From NCBI GenBank assembly GCA_013396635.1, contig WBMW01005486.1:67650-131649 (forward strand): a stretch of DNA of 64,000 bases, written 5' to 3'. Below, piece by piece: positions 37,205-48,290 of the stretch. The notes under the pieces were generated by a model, which was not told where the DNA came from, ran no database searches, and worked only from the letters and a program-made list of their open reading frames with translations. Both the position numbers and the translations under genes were made by a program. Every line of letters starts with the position of its first letter. The first letter of the stretch is position 1. Origin of the DNA: Penelope pileata (taxonomy: Eukaryota > Chordata > Aves > Galliformes > Cracidae).

Positions 37205-40200
37205 AATGACTGATCTCAACTCCCTTCTGCAGGTAGCCACAGCTGTTGATATTTAAAAAAGGGAAAACTAGGGGATGGGGGTTAAAAATTGATGTATCCG
37301 CTGGTGGGCGCTGGGGAGAATTTACCTAAAGTTTGCTATTTGCTGCAAGGGTGGAACACCCATTCCCTGGTGGCAATTACAGTGGCTATGTAGACTTGGG
37401 TTCAGCACATTGGCTGAACAGAGCCTAAATCTGGTCCCCTTGACCAACCCAGTGTTCAGCTGGGGGGTTCTGTTTTTGGGAAAATACGTGAAAAGAAGCA
37501 GTTGTTGCAGTTGTTGGCAGACTTGATGAGATGTGTGACCAGTTACCTGAGCACAACAACTATGGGTGCTGAATTTCAAAAATTTCCACTTTTCATGGGA
37601 TTTGTGGAATTTGTGTAAGTCTGATCCATGATGTGCTAACCACATGAGCCTATCAGGGGGCTGGATCTTTTCCACACTGAGAAGTTAACAGTTCTGTAGT
37701 TATGAAAGTTTGACATTCACAATCTGAAGGCAAAGAGCCGAATAATTCCACCTGCCCAATATCACAACTTCTTCCTATGTATGAGTAGCTATTCATAGCC
37801 TTGCACTTTAATTGTGGCTATTACAGCATTTCTAACATCTTATTTTGGCTTAGTGATATCAGTCAACTTTTCTGCTACATTTTATTTTTAAAAAATTAGT
37901 GACGCTATTTCATCTTTTGACTAAAGGAGTTGTCATCTTCAGTGATCTATTCAAACTGTTAATATATTACATTCCCCCAATTGTAGAAAGGCTCTAATTA
38001 ATCCTAACGATCATTTACTCAAATTCCCACTAATTCAGTTCCACAAATAGCCATGCTCTATACCGTCATACAAAAATAATAATAAAAATCAATGGCTGTG
38101 CATCTCTGACAACATAATTTTATCAGTCAATCAGAATGAGCAGCTGGAATAAAAGGCACAGTCCTATTCATAATGGAAAAAAAAAGTGAGAGCGAAAATA
38201 AACCTGTAATCCCTCTTAAAGTGGAATAATAAATGGGGGAATTCAGATGTGCAAGCATTATGGTCTGCTTCTCCTACAAGATTTCAAGATTTTAAAAAAA
38301 CATACGTGCAGAGGAACAAGGGAAAAGAGAACAGATGGCATGCACTACAGTGGAATCGAAGGGATAATGATTCTGTAGTCCTGCAGCTCAGATGGGTGAA
38401 AGGTGACATCCACCACAGGGAAGCCAAGAGCAATCCCAGGAGCTGTTTAATCTCATTCAGCTGAATTAAATCACCGTGTTTGAAGTCTTATTGTGAGTTT
38501 ATGGAGGCACGTAGTACTCTTCAGGTACAATTCAGAGTAACTTATGATTAAGAAATAGTTAAATTACCAGGCCAAGGTAGTGAGTGGTGCTACACTGAGG
38601 AGGAATTTGCTCTCATCACATCCTCGAAAACAGCAACCAGCTCAGCTCAGCTATTTGCTGCTCGTGAAGCCCATTAGCAAATTAGTGCCAAGGAGACAGG
38701 CAGCTTCCTGCAGGCAGGGTTCCTCCCCATGCGACCCCGAGTGCCACGGCACATCACTGTCACCTGCTTGGGCCTTCTGGGGAGGCTGAGGATGAAGTCC
38801 ACACACCTGCACAGTGGAAATATCTGCAAAAGGAGCATGGAGAGGGCTGTGTAATCACCTGTCCTCGCTGTTTGAGACTCCCCACAGACCTCATTTTGGA
38901 TGACAGGCTGAAGAGGGCCAGACATCAGCTGTGCAGCCAATTCCTCAGGGAAGGGGTTGCTCATTCCCAAGCAATTCCGCTTACAACCAGGACCCGTGGC
39001 TGGGGCACGAGTGGCTGACATGTCACACCACCTCAGTGTCACACAAAGGCTCTGTCAACTCCTACCCCACACAAGGAGGGGTTACTTTTGTGGAAGAAGC
39101 ACTGCCAACCGCAGCTTGCCTTCCAGGTCAATGCAATCTGAAGGTGAGGCTGCAGACAGCAGGTTTGTGTGTCAAGGGCTTTTGCATGCTGTCAACATGC
39201 AGATAATTTAAGCCTGAGATGAGGCAGGCAGACAAAATGATCTCATCCCTCCAATGAAACCTGGCTGCTCCCAAAGGTTTTAATATGATCCTCCAAGCCA
39301 AGCTGCACTGCTGCAGATCTGTCCAGAGATTTGAGTGGGAGAGAGAAGAGGTTTGGGTATGGGGGGTGGCTCTTCAGTCCTGGCCTTAAAAAGCTACAGA
39401 GCTTCTGAGCCCCATTTAGTCCATCCTCCAATTTGCCTTCACTAGGACAGATTTCAACCTTGGGCATACAAAAAATATTTAGCAAACACATTAAACAATT
39501 TATGACATATCCAGAGCACTACCAAGTCCAAAACCTTCAAGTCAAGAAAGTAAGGCACAAAGTTTGTGACATTTAGCAATACAGTTAATGAGTGTTTTTA
39601 AGGGAGTTTTGGTACTATTCTTAGGAGAATTATCAGATTAACAAGATTCATGTTGTTTTAAGGACTCCAGTTCAGCTTTGATTGACAAATGGAAAACTAA
39701 CCCAGGAGAATCCCCTTTAAAAGAGGAACCAGAAGCACAGCGCTAAACTGAGATATTCAGTGGGTGATTACACTCAGGTGTTATTTATTTACACAAGGTT
39801 TAGCCGTGGGACAGATTTCACACAGCCTCCTGCTGCAGGTTCTGCCTCAGAGATCCATTGCAGTGCCTTCAGCCCAGGAGAACAAGGAAACACCAAGGCA
39901 GGCAGCCCTTGTCATGGGCCAGGCAGCTCCTTGCTCTTCATCCTGAGCAATGTGACACCGTGGCCTGAGGTCATGCTCTGAATTCCCTGTTGGAAGCCTC
40001 TTTTCCCCTGTTCCGACAGAGGTAACTGACTCCCACCTGGTTAGGGTCACCTGGGATATCCCAGATCGACCTTTATTCCAGCCTCAGCTTTGAATGTAGC
40101 TCAGGCACAAAATAATACGTTTTAGAGGGTGAAACTGTCAGAGTGCTCTGAAATAAAATATGGTCCTCCAAACACAAGCGGCTACCATTACTTTACCAAG

Positions 40201-43200
40201 AGCACTTGTTTCCTAAATGGTATGCTGTTATTTTTTGAAGGAAAAATGTTATGTATACAGACCAGAGAGGGCAAGGCTGGACTGTAAACTTGAGAAAGCT
40301 TCAGTTTGATGGAGAGGGTGAGAGAAGCGAGCTTGAACTAAATTTTCTGGAAACAGAGAAACATGCTGCCCTTATGTACCATTTTAAGAATGTTTGGACT
40401 AATTGGTACACACCAAGCTGTATATCTTGCTCATCTGAACCTCTGTTTCCATTTAACGCTGATTAATTAGCGTTATTGTTACAGCCTACAGTGGTTTGAA
40501 TGGAAAGAACCTAAGATCTATTTTCATGACAAGCAGTAACGTCGTCTCAAGAGACACCAGGTATCATAACTTATTGTGCTGTTAAAATCTGTACAATCAA
40601 TATGTCTGCAGCTTTAAAATTTTACAGCAGCCTAATAAGATAGACATAAAATCCAACTAGAATTGCACTTATTCCCATCAGCATTAATGATCTTAGCATA
40701 GCAGGTGTTATCATTCCTAACAAGACATGGTATTTGCTATTTCATGCTTAGATGCTCCCTCCTCTTGCTTCACAGAAGCTGAGGAAGCCCCATTTTATTT
40801 ATGACATAATGCTACAGGCAGAGGCACTTTGGGCACAGTTCAGCCCAATTTCCCCTGTGATGAGCCAAACTGTGCCCCTCATGATCTCTGCAGCAAGGTA
40901 AAGGCACAAGTCCTACACGGCCAGGCACAATCTAGAGTTAATTTTAACAAAGGACATTCACCAGAAGGGACAAAATGCAGTTCTACTTTCAGATTACAGG
41001 CTTTGTGCAAAAACAATGTTAGGAAAATACATGTTTAAGGCTGAGATTCTCCCTTATGAAGAATTTTCCCCAGCCTAGGAGAAAAAAACTCATAAAAAAG
41101 GGAAAGAATCATAAGAGTATTGAACTAACTAACAAACAAGACCAAAATAAAAACAGATGCAATCCAGATTAATCAAGGCCTTTGGATCATCAATATTTAT
41201 GTCACTAAACCAAAGTCAGACCCATCCACTTAAGGCTGCTGGTTTCACGGGATTCTCTGGTGCGTTGCACACTGGAGCAGCTGGTCTGGGGGCTGCTTTA
41301 GGCCACTTCAGCAGCCTATGTGTCCTGGGTAGCAGACACCGGGCCAGCTGTTGTGAACTGTCATCAAGGCACAGACTCAGAAAGGCCCTGTGTGTGTCCT
41401 CTGTTGGACGTAAATATTTTTGCTTGATATCTATGCCCTAACTGATGCTAGATACCTATGTCCTACAGAGAGTCCTTCTATAAGGAGGAAACCTCATCCC
41501 CTGGAGATGCCTATCTCTCTTAATTGACCAAAAAGGAGTTTTGGATGAGCAAACCCCTAATTTAGGTCACTCGCTTCACTGCATCTAATTCCAGTAAAAA
41601 GTCAATTAATGGCCCTGAACCTCGGGTCTTTTACCTGCAAAGTGCTTTGCAGTATCCCATTGAGGAGGAGGTATTTTCAGACTGAGTATGATGTAGCACT
41701 GTCAAATGCTGCTGCCAATTATGCTTCATGAAAGTTAGAGGGGTGGATGCAGATTCTACATGGTATTGTAGGGGAAATGCTGTACTGAAATATTCCTCAT
41801 TGCTGAAGGAGAGCTCTCTCAATTGAGAAAGCTCATCAAAGTATTAAAAGCTACTTCTGTGGACTTCCCAAAGACATCTAAGCTGTTAATCTCTGGAGAG
41901 TGGCAGTTCTAGAAGAGATGCCATTATTGCTGCTCATCATGGGATGAATTATGCAAGAATTTATTATTGATTCAAGGGGTGCCTGCTCAACCATGCAACA
42001 AAAGGCACAGGGAGAGGGCCAGGTTTCTCCAGTTAACTAAACTAACTCATCGCTCAAGAAAAATGTAAGAAAAAAAAAAAAATGCAGATGGCAAAGGGAA
42101 GCATTTTATGTACCAAATCACCTTTTTCACACTCATTATAAGCTTTTAGTATCAGACAATTCCAGAGCGAGTAGTTACACAAGTCCTCTCCCAGCCCAGA
42201 AATACACCCCCTCCACCACCACTCCAACCATCCCTGGGCTGGAGAATGGGATCCTCTGACCCAACACATCCACGTGGGGCTGGGAGACCATGGTAACCTT
42301 GCCCATGTCTGTGCCCATGATGAGGAGATTGAAGGGGTCCAGGCTTCTGGCCAGAGATGTAAAACACCCAAACCAGCACAAAATGGAACTGGGGCAAAGC
42401 TGTGCTGTACAGAAGGTCACATTTAAAGAGAAAAACTTAGTGGGCACCTTCGAACTGTACAGTGTGTGACAGAGTCACCTTGGGAATACATCGGTGAGGG
42501 ATGGAGAGAAAGAGAGGTTTAACTTGAGATTAAGAGCGTAGTGAAACTCCAGGCATATATGGCAAGGGATGACAGGCACCCATCAATTTATCCTTGCATG
42601 AGAAAAAGAAGGCTGTTTAAAAAGCCAGGAAGGCGAGAGGTAAGTGAGAGGAAATTAAATGAACTTATACAGCAGGTCACTCCCTGGGAAATATAAAACT
42701 AACCATGTGGTGGTTTAATAGCATGCTTAGCATTTTGAGTAAGGGACATAAAATTTGCTTTTCTCTACTTGACCTTTGTTACTGGCCCTGAGCACTACAA
42801 AGCTCTTATCCTGTGGCATGCCCTTGTAAAACTCATCATGTCTCTGAGTGCTGGGGACCATCCAAAAAGAGATCAGGACTAATAATTATATATATATATA
42901 ATACATATATATGCATTCATGCACACACACATGCTCCTTGCTTATAACAGCTCTCCGGCAGAAACATGACAGTGACATTTAGGCAGAAAAACATCCAGCA
43001 GAGTTCTTACACTAAAATTGTCCCTGATGCTGGTGCATAGAAAATGGCAAGAGTAAGGGAGGAAGCATACCCAAAACAACAGTAAAGCTGAGCAACTCTC
43101 TAGTACCCACCCAAAGGGTTTATTTTAATTGCAGAAGGACAAGGCGATGTTTCTGGACTCAACCACGTGCTACGCTAAATAATCTTCTTGTAATTGTTAT

Positions 43201-43259
43201 TAATATGCAGAAGTTTGGGAAGTAGGTCAGTAGCTCAACGTGTTGCAGCCAATGCCTCA
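37205..43259. other. Unique non-coding spacer, possible first intron of the candidate minus-strand gene
   Basis: About 6 kb with no exon I can support. A somewhat GC-richer stretch at about 38,580-39,230 carries a 122-codon minus-strand frame without recognisable domains. A 90-codon minus-strand frame at 42,175-42,447 looks slightly protein-like but matches nothing I know. A TA/CA microsatellite sits at about 42,886-42,930 and an A13 tract at 42,070-42,082. Confidence 0.5.
42886..42930 (+). repeat. (TA)n and (CA)n microsatellite
   Basis: A (TA)n run (ATTATATATATATATAATA) is followed by CATATATATG and then ACACACACA. The dinucleotide run is interrupted and about 45 bp long. Confidence 0.8.
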
Positions 43260-43786
43260 GATAAATGCCAGTCATCCCTGCAGCCGGCAGCGGGGCTGGC
43301 AGGGGCTGCAGCAGCCGAATGGCGACCACACTGCAGCGGGGAGCGCTCCCGGGTGGCACAGTGCCGGGCACCTGGCTGCAGCCCGCTGCATGCCCCTCGG
43401 CTGGAAAGGGGAGATCCCTCCCTGCGTTTTAGCAGCTGCACAGTCGCAAGGGCACAAGGAGGAGGAAGCAGAAGGATGTGAGAATCCAAGACGCCAACAT
43501 CAGGTGCTAAAACGAAATATCTGCAGCTCAGGGTAAATGCTGAACGCAAGTTCCAGCACAGTCAGAAAGGTGACTTCAGCTCCTGCCATGGCAATCAACA
43601 TTGCTCAGGATGTGTTATGGTTGAGCACTTCCACCCGAGCTCCGGAGGAGCCGCTTGCAAAGTTCCCCGGGACCTGCAAAAGCCCGGCGGAGCTCAGGGA
43701 AAGCCCTGAGGATGCCGTGCCCTGCATCCGTGCGGCGCAGCATCCCTCGCCCCCTCCCTCCCGCCCGGCTTCCAGCCGGCACTCAC

Positions 43787-43831
43787 CATCAGCAGGCTCA
43801 GGGCAGCCTCGGGAGCACGCTGCACGGCCAT
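43787..43831 (-). CDS. Candidate first coding exon of an unidentified gene (15 codons, partial)
   Basis: On the minus strand an ATG at 43,831-43,829 lies in strong Kozak context (GCGGCGATGG, G at -3 and +4). It opens a frame reading MAVQRAPEAALSLLM, and the exon then meets the consensus donor ATG|GTGAGT at 43,786-43,781. The intron would start between codons (phase 0). Upstream are about 270 nt of GC- and CT-rich leader and a TATA-like box at 44,136-44,128. The LSLL stretch could be the start of a signal peptide completed in the next exon, but 15 residues are too few to decide, and I do not recognise the gene. No second exon was found to the left. The call rests on the combination of CpG island, TATA, Kozak and donor. 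A non-coding first exon is the main alternative. Confidence 0.4.
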
Positions 43832-43902
43832 CGCCGCTGCTGCTGCGCGCAGATCCTCCCCGCGACGCGCTCAGCCCTCGGCCCTCCGTCGCCGCGCGGC
43901 AT
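43798..43902 (-). other. Upstream ORF overlapping the candidate start codon
   Basis: In the putative leader an ATG at 43,902-43,900 (context CCGTGGATGC) opens a 34-codon frame. It ends with TGA at 43,800-43,798, inside the candidate exon and out of frame with the main ATG, which lies 71 nt downstream. If the transcript exists, such an overlapping uORF would be expected to reduce initiation at the main start. If the main ATG is wrong, this is the competing start, but it stops before the donor. Confidence 0.35.
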
Positions 43903-43985
43903 CCACGGAGCCCCCGGCTCGCTGCAGGGAGAGCAACCCCAAATCGGGGTCGGAGAGCGCTCGCTGGAGGAGGGGAGGATGGCGA

Positions 43986-44012
43986 GGGGGTGGGGAGGAG
44001 GGGAGGGAAGGG
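43986..44012 (+). promoter_or_regulatory. G-quadruplex-type motif in the putative 5' leader
   Basis: The plus strand carries five close G-runs: GGGGG, GGGG, GGGG, GGG, GGG, separated by T, AGGA, A and AA. This meets the usual four-run rule for an intramolecular G-quadruplex. For a minus-strand gene it lies on the template strand, about 155-180 nt upstream of the candidate ATG, and gives the RNA a C-rich leader. Confidence 0.55.
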
Positions 44013-44127
44013 AATAACCTTCTCAGCCAGGCAAAGAGGCTTAAGCTAGGCCAAATTTTACACTGGAGAGAGGAGGAGAATGGCAGGGAGAGCGTGCTGC
44101 GGAGCCGCGGCACCGGGAGCCGCAGGG

Positions 44128-44136
44128 TATTTAAAG
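44128..44136 (-). promoter_or_regulatory. TATA-like box of the candidate minus-strand promoter
   Basis: The minus strand reads CTTTAAATA at 44,136-44,128 in an otherwise GC-rich setting (CGAGCTTTAAATACCCTGCG). A start site would be expected near 44,100, giving a leader of about 270 nt before the ATG at 43,831. The plus strand reads TATTTAAAG, so the box alone does not set direction. Confidence 0.5.
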
Positions 44137-44170
44137 CTCGGATGCACGCGCCACAGCGAGGACGCATCAC

Positions 44171-47100
44171 ACACCTACATGACAGGTCGGGTCCCAGCCG
44201 TCCTCCCCCTGCCCCGCATGCCGCAATTAGCTGATTTTTAATTGCCACTCTCCTTCCTCTACCTTAGATGCCCCTGTGTCTTTCTCTCTGCCCCTGCAAT
44301 GCTAGCGTGGAAACAAGGTCAGACATCAGACATGGCAACGCACCGCTTCCCACACGGGCAAACCTCTTCTCTTCTCCTGCAAAGCCATCTGTGAAGGCAG
44401 ATGCCTGCATCATACAGGCAGGAGCAAGAGGAGCCTGAACCAGGGAGCACTGCCGCTCACTTGGCAGCAGGGATTACCCTTAGCACATTGCAGCCAGAGC
44501 TGGGTTACTCACTGACCCTTTTCATCTTACCCCCCCAAAAAAGTCTCTTCCTTCTCTTCCTCCTTTCCAAATGGACTCAGCTCCCAGTGGAGCTAACACA
44601 CTTCCTAGAAGCATGTAATTACAGAGCCCAGGCTGCCAATGCTCTGATTGTGCTGCTGGTGGTGCACGGAAACAGCAGCCAGGCACCCCCTGCTCTGCCC
44701 TTCCCTTCTTTGCCCTTTTCCAGGAGCCCAGGAACAGCTAGGTGTGGCAATGTGCTGCTTAAGACAAGTTAGCCCTGAAACTAACCCCCTGGTTTAGGTG
44801 TTAGGTGTAAATGGAAGATGGCTTTCTTAAAGCCCTTAGGAAAGATAAGATACGGGGGCAGCACTGTCCCATGGACGTGGCACAGCATGTGGTGATTCAG
44901 CAGAACTAAAGCATCTGCAGCACCTGTCAGATCCATAGGACCCTTATTTGTGCAGGATTCAAAAGCATCCTGTGCTTCAGTGCAGCAACTCTCATGTTTC
45001 CCCTCTGAATGAGAACAATTTTGGCTTTATTTCTCTAAATATTAGGTTTCACTCAATGTCAATGCCTGCTCAGCTTCTAGCTCCCACCTGCACAGCCCTC
45101 CTCTCCCCCACTATCATTTTGGAATCCAACTAAAAGATCCAGGCAAATTCAACTACAGAGAGAAGCAGTCTCTGACACATCATTCCTGCAAGTTCCATAG
45201 AAACTCGCATCACTGTAGAAAGAAACTCCAATTATCATCTCCAGGAAGGCAGGCAGCAGTACTGCAGTCCCCGTGCTCTGCAGGCTGCAGATGGCAGGTC
45301 AGCTGGGAGCACACAGGAGCACCCATGTGCCCAGACCTCCTGTTGCTCACTGATCCCCATGTTTTACCAACCAGGACACAGGAATATGTGCAGATGTTGC
45401 CCTAGGAAGGTGGCTCAGTACACCTGCTGCAGACCCATGCATCCCAGCGCACTGCTCTGCGAGCCAGGAGGGGAAAGGGAGTGACTCAAGGGCACACAGA
45501 AAGGTGGTTTGGTGTCTCTGCTCCTTCGTTTTGGGTTACAGACATCAGTAACCCAAGAAAGTTCTTTGTGTCACACCCTGGAGAATCCCTTCTGTCACAC
45601 ACATGTTTACTGCACTGTCTGAGAGCTGACCTCCTTCCCTGCAGGGAACAAGCTCCTGCAAAAGCACATTCACAGCAGTTAGAGCTGCAGTTATCCCCCC
45701 TTGGAGGCAACTCATCCCCTGATGCAGGATGGAGTCCCCACTTCTCAAACACATCGAGGTATCACAGAGATCTGGGCTTCAGCGATTTGCTTCAGCGAAA
45801 GCAGAGAGCTGAAGCTGAGCTTCCCAATGCTTCCTAACCCACAGAGCCCATAGTGGCTGCCTGCACAGTTATTCATCACCTTGCACTCATCTGAAGCTAT
45901 AAGCTATCAACAACACAACTCACTCTCTTCCTTCCAAAGGGTTTCATCTCTTCTCTGAAGTCAAACAGGTTGCTAGCTGTTAGAGAGGCATAAGCACGCT
46001 ACTTAATGTCTCTTGAAAGAGGAAAATAGGCATAATAAAAGATAAAGGCAAGTTTTGAAAAACATCTCAAGGCATCAAATTATAAAATATGTAGCTAAAT
46101 CTTTTTCCACAGTACCATGACAAATATCCCCAGGCTAATAGGCTTTTTCTTACGCTAAACCAACCTGAAGGAGTGTGAGGAGGTGGCTGCAGGAAAGAGG
46201 CATCAGTAACTCTCCTGTCTGTAAGTGTAAAATTTCTCCTTTGCCAAGTGATGTTCAGGGACCAGACCATCCTTATTTTTTGGTTTCAACTAAAACTAGA
46301 TGACTCTTCCACCTGTAGCTCCTGAGTTCATTACACGGTTGTGCAGGCTAAAATTCATGTCAAACACCAGCATCTAGCTATGATTTGTGGTGTCCTTGAA
46401 AAATTCAAGGTTTGTCCTGAGCTCTGCAAGTCTCGGGATAATGATCATGTGTAGGGAACCATCTGTGCACAAGTGTGTGATCTATCACTTCAAGGTACAT
46501 TTGCAAACTTGCTTACAGCTTTGCTGCTTCCTCCTATTTAGATGAATAAATTTCATAGTACAAGAAGAAAAAATATGAGATCGTTATTCACTTTGAGTTG
46601 TCCAGAAATAAGAAAAAATGTTGAAATTGAATGTATTGATTAGATGGTGAGAGCTACAGCCCCGTGGTTTTGTTTCACAGCTTAAAGCTCTAGTATTTGA
46701 AAATAAATAAATAAATAAATTGCTTATAATTGCTTGAACAAAAGGTATTATGGTAAACACTGGATTAACAGAGGAATTCATACCTCTAAGTAGACATAAA
46801 GCACTTGCAGACTAGTGTATGGAGAGGGATCCTGTCGTCACAAGCATTCCTCCGACATGAACACTGCAGGCACGGATGTGCCATGTTGGGTCGCTGTCGT
46901 TAGAGCTGCTGGTTGCTGGGGCTCGGGTTTGAGGTTCAGGTACTGCAATGCGGTAAGAAAGCCCCCTGCTAAGAGCACATTGCAGTGACCTCTCATGGGC
47001 ATACAGAACCTGACAGGCACCCATCAACCTCAGTCGGGGACATTGCTTTGGAGGCATCATTAATGGTATGAACATAGGTATTACAGAGCTCAGCAGGACT

Positions 47101-47542
47101 CTTTCAGCTGCTACAGAGCTTATATTTGTTACTAAATTTATTTCTGATGCTTTTAATGAGCAGATAGGAGCTCTTGTTTTCAGTATAGTCAATGTAAACT
47201 ACTCATGCATTGCTACCAGATGTATTTTAACCACTGAAAATCAAAGTCCTTCCTCCAGTCACCCATGATATTTTTGAGATCAAAATCCAGACAGGAATTT
47301 TAACTCACCTGCTTGCATCGTAGATACGAGTGAAATGCCCAGTGAGATGACAGCTGCCAGGAAGTCACTTACCTAAGGAGAAGCATGTACAAGGAATATT
47401 GTTTGATCAAGTGGTATTAATATTTTCAACTCAAGTTTAAGAGCTTCTTACAACAAGTCTTTGTCTGGCAGGAAAGTTTCGGCAGGAAAATATTCAGTTA
47501 AGGTTGGTGGCACCACCATAAGTACCAATGTGTACCAATAAG
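44171..47542. other. Non-coding spacer upstream of the candidate promoter
   Basis: About 3.4 kb. Composition is moderately GC-rich to about 45,850 and AT-rich after that. An (AAAT)n run sits at 46,700-46,720. A 118-codon plus frame at 45,481-45,837 and a 126-codon minus frame at 46,812-47,192 show no domains I recognise. Confidence 0.55.
46700..46720 (+). repeat. (AAAT)5 microsatellite
   Basis: Five uninterrupted AAAT units directly follow TAGTATTTG. Confidence 0.9.
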
Positions 47543-48290
47543 TACGTCATCTACCTGGATTTGTGCAAGGCTTTTGACACTGTCCCGCATGACATCCTGG
47601 TTGATAAATTGGATAAATATGGGTTTGATGGATGAACCACTCACTGGATAAGGAGCTGGCTGGATGGCCGCNNNNNNNNNNNNNNNNNNNNNNNNNNNNN
47701 NNNNNNNNNNNNNNNNNNNNNNNNNNNNNNNNNNNNNNNNNNNNNNNNNNNNNNNNNNNNNNNNNNNNNNNNNNNNNNNNNNNNNNNNNNNNNNNNNNNN
47801 NNNNNNNNNNNNNNNNNNNNNNNNNNNNNNNNNNNNNNNNNNNNNNNNNNNNNNNNNNNNNNNNNNNNNNNNNNNNNNNNNNNNNNNNNNNNNNNNNNNN
47901 NNNNNNNNNNNNNNNNNNNNNNNNNNNNNNNNNNNNNNNNNNNNNNNNNNNNNNNNNNNNNNNNNNNNNNNNNNNNNNNNNNNNNNNNNNNNNNNNNNNN
48001 NNNNNNNNNNNNNNNNNNNNNNNNNNNNNNNNNNNNNNNNNNNNNNNNNNNNNNNNNNNNNNNNNNNNNNNNNNNNNNNNNNNNNNNNNNNNNNNNNNNN
48101 NNNNNNNNNNNNNNNNNNNNNNNNNNNNNNNNNNNNNNNNNNNNNNNNNNNNNNNNNNNNNNNNNNNNNNNNNNNNNNNNNNNNNNNNNNNNNNNNNNNN
48201 NNNNNNNNNNNNNNNNNNNNNNNNNNNNNNNNNNNNNNNNNNNNNNNNNNNNNGTCCCTTCCAACCTGAACCATTCTATGATTCTATGTG
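47543..48290 (+). mobile_element. CR1 LINE interrupted by an assembly gap
   Basis: Left of the gap (47,543-47,671) the plus strand encodes a CR1 ORF2 piece: VIYLDLCKAFDTVPHDILVDKL followed by WIRSWLDGR. One TGA replaces a tryptophan codon near 47,634. Right of the gap (48,254-48,290) is the CR1 3' terminus with the CCTTCCAACCTGAACCATTC box and two ATTCTATG units, in the same orientation. The simplest reading is one plus-strand CR1 whose middle is missing from the assembly. This type of ORF2-to-tail interval normally exceeds 582 bp in a full element, so the gap size may be an estimate or the element may be internally deleted. Confidence 0.9.
47672..48253. other. Assembly gap (582 N)
   Basis: An unbroken run of N. 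Both flanks are CR1 in the same orientation, so the missing sequence is most likely the middle-to-3' part of that repeat. Three long open frames that span it are artefacts of translating N. Confidence 1.

Larger units (their letters stand above)
43260..44170. promoter_or_regulatory. CpG-rich block, probable CpG-island promoter
   Basis: This is the only stretch of the window with sustained high GC and frequent CG dinucleotides. The densest part is about 43,630-44,170 and a weaker part is about 43,280-43,450. The flanks return sharply to AT-rich sequence. CpG islands in vertebrate genomes usually mark gene promoters. Here the minus strand shows a TATA-like box, a leader, a well-placed ATG and a splice donor in the right order, so leftward transcription is the favoured reading. 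A divergent or plus-strand transcript cannot be excluded, since the TATA-like sequence is close to symmetrical. Confidence 0.7.

Noticed and set aside
43537..44049. 170-codon plus-strand frame across the CpG island
   Set aside because: GC-rich DNA has few stop codons; the product is low-complexity (P, S, R, A) and lacks any domain. The minus-strand promoter reading explains the block better.
46812..47192. Minus-strand frames hinting at a membrane-anchored enzyme start
   Set aside because: The suggestive residues fall in two different frames, and no downstream domain follows.
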